From contig NZ_QMBN01000001.1 in the NCBI RefSeq assembly GCF_003289625.1, positions 62,001 to 126,000 on the forward strand: a DNA stretch of 64,000 nt. The letters are read 5' to 3'. Source of the DNA: Microbacterium sp. SMR1 (GTDB lineage Bacteria > Actinomycetota > Actinomycetes > Actinomycetales > Microbacteriaceae). Position numbers and translations under genes: made by a program. The notes below the pieces were generated by a model. That model searched no databases. It saw only the letters and a program-made list of their open reading frames with translations, and was not told where the DNA came from. This document shows positions 1-8,732 of the stretch, piece by piece; positions within the stretch are counted from its first letter, which is position 1, and each line of letters opens with the position of its first letter.

Positions 1-205
1 GGCGGGCGTGCGCAGCCAGGAGTTCGTGTCGAACAACAGCGTGCCCTGCGGGTCGACGATCGGGCCGATCACCGCCACGCGGCTCGGCATCCGCACCGTC
101 GACGTGGGGATCCCGATCCTCTCGATGCACTCGGCGCGCGAACTCGCCGGGGTCTCCGACCTGCACGATCTCTCGCTCGTGGCCGAGGAGCTGTTCCGCC
201 GGTAG
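1..205 (+). CDS. M18 family aminopeptidase, C-terminal fragment
   Basis: The window opens inside this gene; the reading frame is open from base 2 and ends at the TAG at 203-205, giving 67 residues. The segment [20 protein letters not shown] followed by [10 protein letters not shown] is the conserved C-terminal part of M18 aspartyl aminopeptidases, where a histidine in SMHS contributes to the dinuclear zinc site. These are cytoplasmic enzymes that remove N-terminal acidic residues from peptides. The N-terminal catalytic part lies outside the window, so completeness cannot be judged. The family call rests on motif recognition. Confidence 0.82.
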   Translation, partial: AGVRSQEFVSNNSVPCGSTIGPITATRLGIRTVDVGIPILSMHSARELAGVSDLHDLSLVAEELFRR

Positions 206-305
206 AATCGAGCAGTCCGCGGCGCCGGCCCGGACGAAGCGATGCAACTACCTGCTGACGGAGCAAGGCGGCACGTGAGAACGAGCTGACTGCTCGGAGG
301 CATGC

Positions 306-1583
306 ATGACGTCGAATGATCGTTCCCTGATCCACCACACGGGTTGGGTGTTCTTCCCGATCGCGTTCATCGCCCGGCTTCCCTTCGCGATGATGGTCGT
401 CGGTGTCCTCACCCTCGTCGTCTCTGCGACCGGGTCGGTCGGGCTCGGCGGGCTCACGTCGGCCGCCGTCGGCATCGGCGTCGTCATCGCCGGCCCGGTG
501 ATCGGCGACGCCGTCGACCGGTTCGGGCAGCGGCGGGTGCTCGTTCCGCTCGGCATCCTCAACGGCATCCTGCTCGGGGTGTTCCCGATCGTCGTCACCG
601 CCGGCTCACCCGACTCGCTCATCCTGACCGCCGCCGCCGCGATCGGCCTGAGCGCTCCGCAGGCAGCCGCCATGTCGCGCAGCCGGCTGATGGGCATCAT
701 CCGGGCGCGCCTCGGCGCCGAGCACCGGCCACGCACGCTCTCGCGCGTCATGTCGTACGAGTCGGCGGCCGACGAGACGGCGTTCGTCATCGGCCCGTTC
801 CTCGTCGGCATCCTCGCGGCCGCCATCGCGCCCTGGGCCCCGATCGCGATCGCCGCAGCTCTCAGCCTCGTCTTCGTCACCGCATTCGCCCTCCACCCCA
901 GTGGCCGGATCGCCGCGACCGCGCTGGACCCCGGTGAGAGCGAGGAGCGGGCGCCGATCGCGCAGGTGCTGCGCGGGCGCATCCTCGTCCTGGTCGCGGG
1001 CACTTTCGGCGTGGGACTCTTCTTCGGAGCGACGCTGACCTCGCTCACCGCGTTCGCGCAGACCGCCGGCGACGACGTCGAGGCCGGGCTGCTCTACGGC
1101 CTCATGGGAATCGGCTCGGCCGCCCTCGCCCTCGCGGTGGTGCTCCTGCCGTCGCGCTTCGCCCTGCGTCACCGCTGGCTCGTCTTCGCCGCCGTGCTCG
1201 CCGTCTCGGCGGGCGGCTACGCCGCTTCCGACTCGCTGGGCGCGGTCATCGTCATGCTGCTGCTGATGGGGCTCGGCGTCGGACCGACGCTCGTGACGCT
1301 GTTCAGCATCGCGGGACACCGCAGCCCCGTCGGCCGGTCGGCGACCACGATGACGCTCCTCGGATCGGCGCTGACGCTGGCGCAAGCGCTCGCGTCAGCC
1401 GCGACCGGCGCGATCGCGGAGGCGGGTGACGTCCGGCTGGCGATGCTCCTGCCGACGATCGCCGCGGTCCTGGTCCTCGTGCTCGGGGTCGTCAACGTCG
1501 TGATCGAGCGACGTGAACGCGCGGAGGAACAGGCCCGGACATCGGGTGGAGCCCACTGCGCACCGTCGCTCGTCAGCCGTTGA
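306..1583 (+). CDS. MFS transporter
   Basis: A 425-residue membrane protein with about 12 hydrophobic segments in two halves and a charged loop near the middle (around residues 200-215, PGESEERAP). The first cytoplasmic loop carries DAVDRFGQRRVLVP, matching the GxxxDRxGRR/K motif of the major facilitator superfamily. Length is normal for the family, and the substrate cannot be read from the sequence. The ATG at 306 is preceded by CGGAGG at 295-300, a good ribosome-binding site. Its 3' end overlaps the convergent chromate transporter gene by 11 bp. The family is secure; the role (drug efflux or metabolite export) is open. Confidence 0.85.
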   Translation: MTSNDRSLIHHTGWVFFPIAFIARLPFAMMVVGVLTLVVSATGSVGLGGLTSAAVGIGVVIAGPVIGDAVDRFGQRRVLVPLGILNGILLGVFPIVVTAGSPDSLILTAAAAIGLSAPQAAAMSRSRLMGIIRARLGAEHRPRTLSRVMSYESAADETAFVIGPFLVGILAAAIAPWAPIAIAAALSLVFVTAFALHPSGRIAATALDPGESEERAPIAQVLRGRILVLVAGTFGVGLFFGATLTSLTAFAQTAGDDVEAGLLYGLMGIGSAALALAVVLLPSRFALRHRWLVFAAVLAVSAGGYAASDSLGAVIVMLLLMGLGVGPTLVTLFSIAGHRSPVGRSATTMTLLGSALTLAQALASAATGAIAEAGDVRLAMLLPTIAAVLVLVLGVVNVVIERRERAEEQARTSGGAHCAPSLVSR

Positions 1584-2775
1584 TCAGCGCTGCCGTCGTC
1601 GCCCCCACGCCGGCGCCCAGTATCACGACCACCCAGGCCGGGCAGCGCCAGAGCGTCAGCAGCCCGAAACAGACGAGGGCGAGCGCGAACTGGTCGACGC
1701 GGGTGACCGACGTCGTGAACACCGGGTCGTAGAGGGCGGCGCCGAGGATGCCGACGACCGCGGCGCTCGCTCCGCGGACCAGGCCTCGTGCCCGGGACCA
1801 GCGCCGCACGACGGCCCACACCGGCAGCGCACCCAGGAGCAGCAGGAAGCCGGGCAGGAAGATCGCGACGAGCGCGATCATGGCCCCGGCCACGCCACCC
1901 GGGCCGACGCTCGCGAGTGCCCCGAGATAGGCCGAGAAGGCGAACAGCGGACCGGGCAGGGCCTGCGCCGCTCCATAGCCGGCCAGGAACGTCTCGGCAT
2001 CCACCCAGCCCGGGCCGACGACGGCGCTCTCGAGGAGGGGGAGCACGACGTGGCCGCCGCCGAACACAAGCACGCCCGAGCGCAGGAAGGCGTCGAACAG
2101 TGCGAGCGAGCCGTCTCCCGTCACCCGAGCCGCGATCGGGCTCGCGACGAGGAGGCCGGTCAGGATCACGAGCGCGGCGACCCCGATACGGGTGCTCGCG
2201 CTCGGAAGGGCGTCCGCGTCGGCGGCGTCATCCGAGTCGGGGGACCCCTCGCCCAGCCACAGGATCCCCGCGAGGGCGCCGAGGGCGATCGCCCCCAACT
2301 GGGCGAACGGCCCGCCCACCAGTGCGACCCCGACGGCTGCCGTGATCGCGATCGTCCCGCGCGGTCGGTCGGGTGCGAGGCTTCTCGCCATGCCCCAGAC
2401 GGCGTGTGCGACGACGGCCACCGCGACCACCTTGAGCCCGTCGACGACTCCGGTCGCGATGGTGCCGGTCACGGCCCCGATTCCGCTCGCCGCCCAGACC
2501 ATGAGCGCGGCGGAGGGCAGGGTGAATGCGGCGAAGGCCGCGACCGCGCCCGCGAGTCCCGCGCGGCGCAGGCCGATCGCGAACCCCACCTGACTCGAGG
2601 CGGGCCCGGGCAGGAACTGGCACAGGGCCACGAGTTCGCCGTAGGTCCGGTCGCCGATCCATCGCCGGCGCTCGACGAACTCGTCGCGGAAGTAGCCGAG
2701 GTGCGCGATCGGGCCGCCGAAGGATGTCAGTCCGAGGCGCAGGAACACCGCGAACACGGCGGCGAGGTTCGACAC
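1573..2775 (-). CDS. chrA: Chromate transporter, CHR/ChrA family (long form)
   Basis: A 400-residue inner-membrane protein with the internal duplication of the long CHR family. The N-terminal half has FLRLGLTSFGGPIAHLGYF and QFLPGPASSQVG; the C-terminal half repeats the pattern as SGVLVFGGGHVVLPLL and ALPGPLFAFSAYLG. Members export chromate by proton-coupled antiport or have poorly defined anion substrates. The frame stays open upstream to 3129, but that part is low-complexity and overlaps the next gene's promoter and start. I therefore place the start at GTG 2775, just before the first conserved block; GTG 2832 is an alternative. It runs convergently into the MFS gene and is divergent from the 2951 gene. 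Confidence 0.85.
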   Translation of the reverse strand: MSNLAAVFAVFLRLGLTSFGGPIAHLGYFRDEFVERRRWIGDRTYGELVALCQFLPGPASSQVGFAIGLRRAGLAGAVAAFAAFTLPSAALMVWAASGIGAVTGTIATGVVDGLKVVAVAVVAHAVWGMARSLAPDRPRGTIAITAAVGVALVGGPFAQLGAIALGALAGILWLGEGSPDSDDAADADALPSASTRIGVAALVILTGLLVASPIAARVTGDGSLALFDAFLRSGVLVFGGGHVVLPLLESAVVGPGWVDAETFLAGYGAAQALPGPLFAFSAYLGALASVGPGGVAGAMIALVAIFLPGFLLLLGALPVWAVVRRWSRARGLVRGASAAVVGILGAALYDPVFTTSVTRVDQFALALVCFGLLTLWRCPAWVVVILGAGVGATTAALING

Positions 2776-2950
2776 CCGTCCAGCGCACCACCGATCCGTG
2801 AACAGCCGGTGAACGCCACGCGCGATTAGCACATCGAGATGACGTGGCGCGTCACCGGGTGGACACCTCGCGGGGAGAGATCGTTCACTCCGTGATCGTG
2901 CGCGGTCCCTACGGTCGGCGGCATCCCTCTTGCACCGAAGGTGGCTTGTC

Positions 2951-5900
2951 ATGCCCGCTGAGCGCCCACGCGCCCGTTTCCTGACCATCGCGACGACGGC
3001 GACGCTCGCCGCCGGAGCCCTCTCGCTCGCGCTCGCGGCGCCCGCGCTCGCAGCGCCCACCGCTCTCGTGCCGACGGCGGCCGACGCGGCATCCGGCGCG
3101 CTGATCGTCACCGAGATCGCCCCCGACAACGTCGGGGTCGACGACTACGAGTTCTTCGAGGTCCACAACCGCGGCGCGACCGACCTCGATATGGCGGCGG
3201 CGGGCTTCTCGTTCGCCTACACGTACGTCGACGGTGCCGACCGTGCCCGCGACGTGCCGCTCACCGTGGCCGATCCGGTCGTGGTCCCCGCCGGCGGGAC
3301 CGTGGTCTTCTGGCTGAGCTACACCGCGGGGAGCGTGGATTCCTTCGCGCACTCGATCGACGAGTTCCGCGCTCACTGGGGCGCCGACGCCGGCACCCCC
3401 GTCGTACGCGTGACGGGGCAGGCCGGCATGGCCAACAGCGCGCCGCGCGGCATCCGCATCCTCCAGAACGACGAGACCGTCGGATGGTCGACCTACGGGC
3501 GCACCGCGACGGCAGCCGGGCAATCGGCGCACTTCCGCCTGCCCGCTGAGCGCGTCGACGGCGGCACGGACATCCTCGCCGAGCCGGCCCCGGCCACCCC
3601 GGGCGTCGTGGCGCCCGAGGCCATCACCCCGCCCGCGGGAGAGGAGCCCGGGGGACAGCCCGGTTTCGACCCGAAGCCCGACCCGAGCGTCGTCACCGCG
3701 CCGCTGCAGATCACCGAGCTGCTGCCGGACTCGGCGAACGTCGCGGGCTCCGACGCCTTCGAGTTCATCGAGGTCTACAACGCCTCGAGCGATCCGATCG
3801 ACTTCTCCGACTACACGATCGATTACCTCTACCCCGTCGAGGGCTCGTCGAGCGTCTGGCCGGCTGTTCCCGGTGACGTCGTGATCCCGGCCGGCGAGAC
3901 GCTCGTGCTGTGGATCAAGAACGGCGCCAACGACGCCCTGACCGCCGCCGACTTCAACGACCACTTCGGCTCGCGGCTCGTCGCGGGGGAGAGCCTCGTC
4001 GAGATCTCTTCGGCCGGGATGGCGAACGGCTCGCCTCGGGGCGTCGCGATCGAGACCAACAGCGGCCGTCACGTCAGCACCGCGCTGTACAACCTCGACG
4101 GCGCCGATGACACCGTCGCCGACCAGGGGATCCGTTACACCGTCGGAGCGGATGTCGCGACGCAGCGGATCGTCGACCTCGCCCCGGCGTCGCCGGGTGC
4201 CGTGCAGCCAGACCAGGTTCCCGGCGGTCTCATGATCGTTGCGCCCGACACGCAGGCGCCGACGATCGTCGACGGCACCGCCGCCGAGATCCAGCCGGGC
4301 ACCGACTTCGCCATCACCGCGACCGTGACCGATGACGTCCTGGCGCGGACCGTGACACTGCAGCTCGCCAACGACGTCGACCCCGCTCCGGCGCGCATCA
4401 ACCTCCTCGACGCCGGCGACGGCTCGGTGACGTTCGTGGTCAACGCCGCCGACCTCATCGGCAAGAGCTGGTACGAGTACACGATCACCGCGAGCGACGG
4501 CACGAACTCCACCTCGACGTCGACCCGTCGCGTTCCGGTGGCCGGGGTCGACACCAACCCGGTCCGACTCAATCTCGAGGACGGCCGGTTCGTATCGGGA
4601 ACGACCGAGATCGTCGCCGCGGGCGACGCGTACCCGAGCCCGATCGAGCTGACGATCGACGGCGCGGCCGTGGAGACCACTCCCACCCTGGAGGACCAGC
4701 CGCGCTTCGTCTTCGACACGACGAACGTCAACTACTACTTCAAGAACGGCGTGCGCATCGGCGACGACGTCCTCAACATCTTCGAGATCGGCACGCAGGG
4801 GTGGGAGACCATCGTGACCCCGGTGCCGGTCGAGTACGTCGTCCGCGGTGACGAGCTCGTCGTGAGCGTGTGGGCCGGTACCAAGAAGGCGCCCGAGATC
4901 GACCTCGCCGAGAACAACGACGACTTCGAGATCCGAGGTCTGCGCCTGGTCCTGCCCGACGGGCGGACGCTCACGCCCATCGGGTACGACGATCCTGCTG
5001 CCGTCCTGCGGATGGGAGACAGTGTCACCGACACGGGAGCGGCCACCGGCAAGCTCGACTACTACGAGGCGCGCTTCGCGCTGCCCGACGACGCGTTCGC
5101 CGCTCTCTCGGCCTCGTGGGACACGACCGCCCGCGCCGACGGCACCGCCGTCGTGGCGGCCACCGACGGCGAGACGACCCTCTCGCGGACGGTGACGGTC
5201 GACAACACCGCTCCCGTCGTCACCTCGCAGATCGTCGACGGCACCGCCTATCAGGGGCCGATCGTCATCGACGCCGAGGTCGCCGACGCGGGATCGGGCG
5301 TCGCGAGCACCGTCGCCCGGCTCGACGGCGTCGAGATCGCGCTGCCCTACGAGACGTCATCGGTCGACCTCACGGCCGGGGATCACCGCGTCGAGATCAC
5401 CGCGACCGACCACGTGGGGAACACCGACACGTGGACGGCCGCCTTCACGACCTATGAGGAGCAGCCGAGCGCCGGTGTCCTCGCGCCCGCCGAAGGGGCC
5501 GAGGTCGCCGCGGGCGATGTGACCCTGCAGGCGAAGGTCGAGGACCCGACGGGTGACGTGCTCGATGTGAGCTTCCTCGAGGGGCGCCGGCTCGATCTGT
5601 CCGACGGCGACGTCAGCGCGCAGTCCGGCACCGTGCAGGACGCTCGGGCGGTCGACCGCGCCGAGGCCGAGCAGCTGACGGCCGACGAGCTGCGCACCCT
5701 CGCCGCCGTCGACGGCGTCTCGGAGGAGATCACGAGCGACCGGGCGTTCCCGTACCAGTCGTTCGACGTCGCGGTCGCCGATGCCGACGCCGGCTCCGAC
5801 GTCCGCTCGACCTGGTCGGGTCACGCCGACGCGGGGGCGACGGTCATCCTCTACGTCCAGCGGGCCGACGGGTCGGGTTGGGACGAGGTCGATCGCCACG

Positions 5901-7504
5901 TGAGCGCGGCCGATGACGAGTCGTTCTCGCTCGACGCCGTCGTCGCGGTCGACGAGTACGCTTTCGCCGCGTCGGACGGCGCGGGCCGAGTGGTGCGGAT
6001 GCTCGTGCAGCACTCGGAGGGCTTCGCCGGCGCGGACCGCTCCGACCGGACGACTCCGGTCACGCCGCACAATGTCGCCGATGTGCCGCGCAGCGACTAC
6101 GACTTCACTCTGGCCTGGGAGTCCGACACGCAGTACTACAACGAGAACACCATGCCGGGTGAGCCCTACCGCCACCAGCAGGCGATCCACTCGTACCTGC
6201 TCGATCGGCGCGACGAGCTGAACCTGCAGTACCTCTTCCACACCGGCGACATCATCGACGACTACGACGTGATGGAGCAGTGGGAGCGGGCCGACCCCGA
6301 GTACCGACGCCTCGACGAGGCCGGGCTGCCGTACGGCGTGCTGGCCGGCAACCATGATGTGGGCCACCACCTCGAGGACTACTCGAACTACGGTGCGTAC
6401 TTCGGCGCGGACCGCTATGACGGCAACCCCTGGTACGGCGGCAGCTTCGAGGACAACCGTGGTCACTACGACCTCATCTCGGCGGGCGGCATCGACTTCC
6501 TGATGCTCTACACCGGGTGGCTTCCCGGTGACGCCTCGATCGCCTGGATGAACGAGGTGCTCGCGCAGTACCCCGACCGCGTCGCGATCATCGCGCAGCA
6601 CGAGTTCATCCTCACCACGGGCGGGCTCGGGGCGATCCCGCAGCGGGTGATGGACGAGGTCGTCGCGACCAACCCGAACGTCCGCATGGTCTTCTCGGGT
6701 CACTACCACGACGCATTCCTGCGCGAGGACGGATTCGACGACGACGGTGACGGCGTCGACGACCGCACGGTGTACTCGATGCTGTTCGACTATCAGGGCC
6801 TCCCGGAGGGCGGCCTCGGGTTCCTCCGTCTCCTGCACTTCGACAACGAGGGCCGGCAGATGCTCGTGCGCACCTACTCGCCCTCGCTCGACGTGTACAA
6901 CTCCGACGAGCCGAGCCTGCTCGGCCCGGCGGGGGCGGGCGACTACTCGCAGCAGGAGTTCGCGCTCACGTACGACCAGCTGCGCATCGAGCCCGGCTCG
7001 CGAACGCTCGGCACCGACGCTTTCTCGGCGGAGGTTCTCGGGGGCACCGAGATCGCGACGTTCTCGGACGTCGCGAGCGGCTCGATCCTCTCGGCCGCAT
7101 GGCCGCTCGCGGAGGAGGGCGAGCGGGGGTGGTACGTCCGCACGAGCGATCCGTTCGGCGCCGTCGACGACTCGCGGGTGTCGCTGTTCACGGTCATCGC
7201 CGCGGCCGAGCCCGAGAACCCCGGCGACGGCTCGGGCGGAGGGTCGGACCCGGGCGCGGGCGGCGGCACGGGCGGCGGCGACACCGGCGGTGGCGCGGGT
7301 GAGGGTCCGTCCGGCGGCACCGGCGCGGCCGACCCCGAGGCGGCGGGCGCGGGTGACGGGACCGGCTCACGTCGCGATCTCGCTGCGACCGGCGGGGAAG
7401 CCTCGACGACCGCCACTGTGACCGGGATCGCTCTCGCGCTCCTGGTGGGCGGTGCGCTCCTCACGGCGATCCGCCGGCGCGCGCATCGTCGCGGACGGGT
7501 CTGA
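2951..7504 (+). CDS. Cell-wall-anchored lamin-tail-domain metallophosphoesterase
   Basis: A 1517-residue secreted protein. Residues 1-35 form a signal peptide ending in ALAAP. Two lamin-tail (LTD) domains follow, near 51-200 (VTEIAPDN, YEFFEVHNRG) and 250-410 (ITELLPDS, FEFIEVYNAS). Ig-like segments lie near 430-530 and 750-840. A calcineurin-type metallophosphoesterase occupies about 1050-1330, with DTQ, HTGDIIDDYD, GNHD (H1135, D1136) and GHYHD (H1251). A Gly-rich spacer leads to LAATG near 1477, a hydrophobic helix and an Arg-rich tail, which is the LAxTG-type sorting signal for a class E sortase. The start is ATG 2951, with AAGGTGG at 2938-2944; a TTG at 2930 lies in the same frame. The substrate is unknown; an extracellular phosphomono- or diester is likely. 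No sortase gene is present in the window. Confidence 0.85.
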   Translation: MPAERPRARFLTIATTATLAAGALSLALAAPALAAPTALVPTAADAASGALIVTEIAPDNVGVDDYEFFEVHNRGATDLDMAAAGFSFAYTYVDGADRARDVPLTVADPVVVPAGGTVVFWLSYTAGSVDSFAHSIDEFRAHWGADAGTPVVRVTGQAGMANSAPRGIRILQNDETVGWSTYGRTATAAGQSAHFRLPAERVDGGTDILAEPAPATPGVVAPEAITPPAGEEPGGQPGFDPKPDPSVVTAPLQITELLPDSANVAGSDAFEFIEVYNASSDPIDFSDYTIDYLYPVEGSSSVWPAVPGDVVIPAGETLVLWIKNGANDALTAADFNDHFGSRLVAGESLVEISSAGMANGSPRGVAIETNSGRHVSTALYNLDGADDTVADQGIRYTVGADVATQRIVDLAPASPGAVQPDQVPGGLMIVAPDTQAPTIVDGTAAEIQPGTDFAITATVTDDVLARTVTLQLANDVDPAPARINLLDAGDGSVTFVVNAADLIGKSWYEYTITASDGTNSTSTSTRRVPVAGVDTNPVRLNLEDGRFVSGTTEIVAAGDAYPSPIELTIDGAAVETTPTLEDQPRFVFDTTNVNYYFKNGVRIGDDVLNIFEIGTQGWETIVTPVPVEYVVRGDELVVSVWAGTKKAPEIDLAENNDDFEIRGLRLVLPDGRTLTPIGYDDPAAVLRMGDSVTDTGAATGKLDYYEARFALPDDAFAALSASWDTTARADGTAVVAATDGETTLSRTVTVDNTAPVVTSQIVDGTAYQGPIVIDAEVADAGSGVASTVARLDGVEIALPYETSSVDLTAGDHRVEITATDHVGNTDTWTAAFTTYEEQPSAGVLAPAEGAEVAAGDVTLQAKVEDPTGDVLDVSFLEGRRLDLSDGDVSAQSGTVQDARAVDRAEAEQLTADELRTLAAVDGVSEEITSDRAFPYQSFDVAVADADAGSDVRSTWSGHADAGATVILYVQRADGSGWDEVDRHVSAADDESFSLDAVVAVDEYAFAASDGAGRVVRMLVQHSEGFAGADRSDRTTPVTPHNVADVPRSDYDFTLAWESDTQYYNENTMPGEPYRHQQAIHSYLLDRRDELNLQYLFHTGDIIDDYDVMEQWERADPEYRRLDEAGLPYGVLAGNHDVGHHLEDYSNYGAYFGADRYDGNPWYGGSFEDNRGHYDLISAGGIDFLMLYTGWLPGDASIAWMNEVLAQYPDRVAIIAQHEFILTTGGLGAIPQRVMDEVVATNPNVRMVFSGHYHDAFLREDGFDDDGDGVDDRTVYSMLFDYQGLPEGGLGFLRLLHFDNEGRQMLVRTYSPSLDVYNSDEPSLLGPAGAGDYSQQEFALTYDQLRIEPGSRTLGTDAFSAEVLGGTEIATFSDVASGSILSAAWPLAEEGERGWYVRTSDPFGAVDDSRVSLFTVIAAAEPENPGDGSGGGSDPGAGGGTGGGDTGGGAGEGPSGGTGAADPEAAGAGDGTGSRRDLAATGGEASTTATVTGIALALLVGGALLTAIRRRAHRRGRV

Positions 7505-7519
7505 ACCGCACCCAGCGGC

Positions 7520-8449
7520 TCAGTCGGCGGTCGGGTCCTCGGACCCGACCGCCACGTTCCATTCGGGCAGGGGGTCGGGCAGCCGTCGCCAGGCCATCGG
7601 GCCCGCCGACAGCTCGGCGTCGTCGAGCACGGCGGCATCCAGGACGTGCCGCACAGCGGCGGTGTTGAGGTCGATGCCCGTCAGGGCGATGTCCTGGCCG
7701 ACGTCGTCCAGCCCGTGACCGGTCTCGATCGGATCGATCCACATGGCCGAACCCGCCTGCTCCCACCGGGCGGGGATGGCGGCTCGCGTCGCGAGGCGGC
7801 AGACCCCGACCGATCGCACAACAAGTCCGCACGAGCCGGAATCGAGCAGATCGAGAGCCAGCATGAGCCTGCCGGGGTGGAACGGGCGCAACTGCTCGTA
7901 GCGCATCGTGGCGACGCGCCGATCGGTGAGGAACGGATCGTGCTCGCCGTTGAGGGCACGCGTCCATCCGGCGCGGTCGCCCGCGTCCCGCTGGGGGAGG
8001 GTGGTGCCGAAACCGAGCGCGGAGAGGTCGTCGACGACGCCGCGGCTGAGCCGGATGCGGGCGGTCGGTGCCAGGTGCGACGCGAGCGCCATGAGGATCG
8101 ACAGGTCGGCCGTCGGCATCCGCTCCCAGTTGACGATCACGACGGCGCTCGCCGCCTCGATCAGCTGCGCCGCCAACCGCGCGCGTGCGCCGACGTCGGC
8201 TCGCCCGTCTCCGTGCGGGACGGCCCGACGCAGCGGCGCCTCGTCGCGCAGGTCGTCGATCGCATGGCGGGCATCGAGCACGCAGAGCGACGGCATGCCG
8301 TGCACGGTGGCGTGGACGTGAGCGGGGTCGGCGTCGCTGGCGAGATCGACGACGCGGAGGGAGCGGTGGCGCCCGGCGATGACGCACAGACGGGCGTAAC
8401 GACGGCGTTCGGCGCTGCAGACGCCGGTGACGGCGAGGTGAGTGGTCAC
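7520..8449 (-). CDS. CobW/COG0523-like protein lacking GTPase motifs
   Basis: A 309-residue protein that aligns by eye along the CobW/COG0523 metallochaperone fold. It has an N-terminal beta strand LAVTGV, a middle segment ASAVVIVNWERM where GTPases carry NKxD, and the CobW C-terminal domain signature RPFHPGRL at 188-195 with WEQAGSAMWIDP after it. The P-loop is gone: GVCSAERR stands at residues 9-16 instead of GxxGxGKT. NKxD reads NWER (107-110), and no CxCC motif is seen. It is therefore unlikely to hydrolyse GTP in the usual way. The GTG start at 8449 has GGAGAG upstream. It is divergent from a zinc-free L36 gene across a Zur-type palindrome, so a zinc-starvation role is inferred. Confidence 0.75.
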   Translation of the reverse strand: MTTHLAVTGVCSAERRRYARLCVIAGRHRSLRVVDLASDADPAHVHATVHGMPSLCVLDARHAIDDLRDEAPLRRAVPHGDGRADVGARARLAAQLIEAASAVVIVNWERMPTADLSILMALASHLAPTARIRLSRGVVDDLSALGFGTTLPQRDAGDRAGWTRALNGEHDPFLTDRRVATMRYEQLRPFHPGRLMLALDLLDSGSCGLVVRSVGVCRLATRAAIPARWEQAGSAMWIDPIETGHGLDDVGQDIALTGIDLNTAAVRHVLDAAVLDDAELSAGPMAWRRLPDPLPEWNVAVGSEDPTAD

Positions 8450-8502
8450 GGTGTTCTCTCCGGCTCGAGTTGTGGCGATCGATCCTCCACCGTACCTTGT
8501 TG

Positions 8503-8519
8503 TTGATAACAGTTCTCAA
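8503..8519. promoter_or_regulatory. Putative Zur/Fur-family operator
   Basis: TTGATAACAGTTCTCAA reads nearly the same on both strands (14 of 17 positions symmetric, including the centre only as a pivot) and is A/T-rich within G/C-rich DNA. It lies in the 82-bp intergenic region between the divergent CobW-like and L36 genes, just upstream of the L36 ribosome-binding site AGGAGG at 8521-8526. Size, symmetry and gene context fit a Zur box controlling both genes. Assignment to Zur rather than another Fur-family regulator is inference. Confidence 0.55.
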
Positions 8520-8531
8520 TAGGAGGTCATC

Positions 8532-8654
8532 GTGAAGGTTCGCGCATCCATCAAGTCGCTGAAGAATCAGCCCGGCGCGCAGGTCGTGCGCCGCCGTGGC
8601 CGCGTGTACGTCATCAACAAGCTCAATCCGCGCTTCAAGGGGCGCCAGGGCTGA
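8532..8654 (+). CDS. rpmJ: 50S ribosomal protein L36, zinc-independent (C-minus) paralogue
   Basis: A 40-residue basic protein beginning [12 protein letters not shown] and ending NPRFKGRQG. It has no Cys or His, whereas the housekeeping L36 binds zinc through a Cys/His ribbon. This is the YkgO-type paralogue that replaces the zinc-binding form during zinc shortage and so spares cellular zinc; such genes are typically repressed by Zur. It starts at GTG 8532, with AGGAGG 5 bases upstream, and has the usual extra length of C-minus forms. It is too short for most ORF lists but is unambiguous. It is divergent from the CobW-like gene, the classical zinc-regulon arrangement. Confidence 0.93.
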   Translation: MKVRASIKSLKNQPGAQVVRRRGRVYVINKLNPRFKGRQG

Positions 8655-8732
8655 GGCGCGGCCCGATGACACGTGCCGTCGATCCGCGCAACATATGCCC
8701 TCCGGCCGCGCCGCACGATTAGCGTGAGCGAC

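Noticed and set aside
5357..6838. 493-residue minus-strand open frame inside the phosphoesterase gene
   Set aside because: Val/Arg-rich shadow of a gene with clear catalytic motifs on the plus strand.
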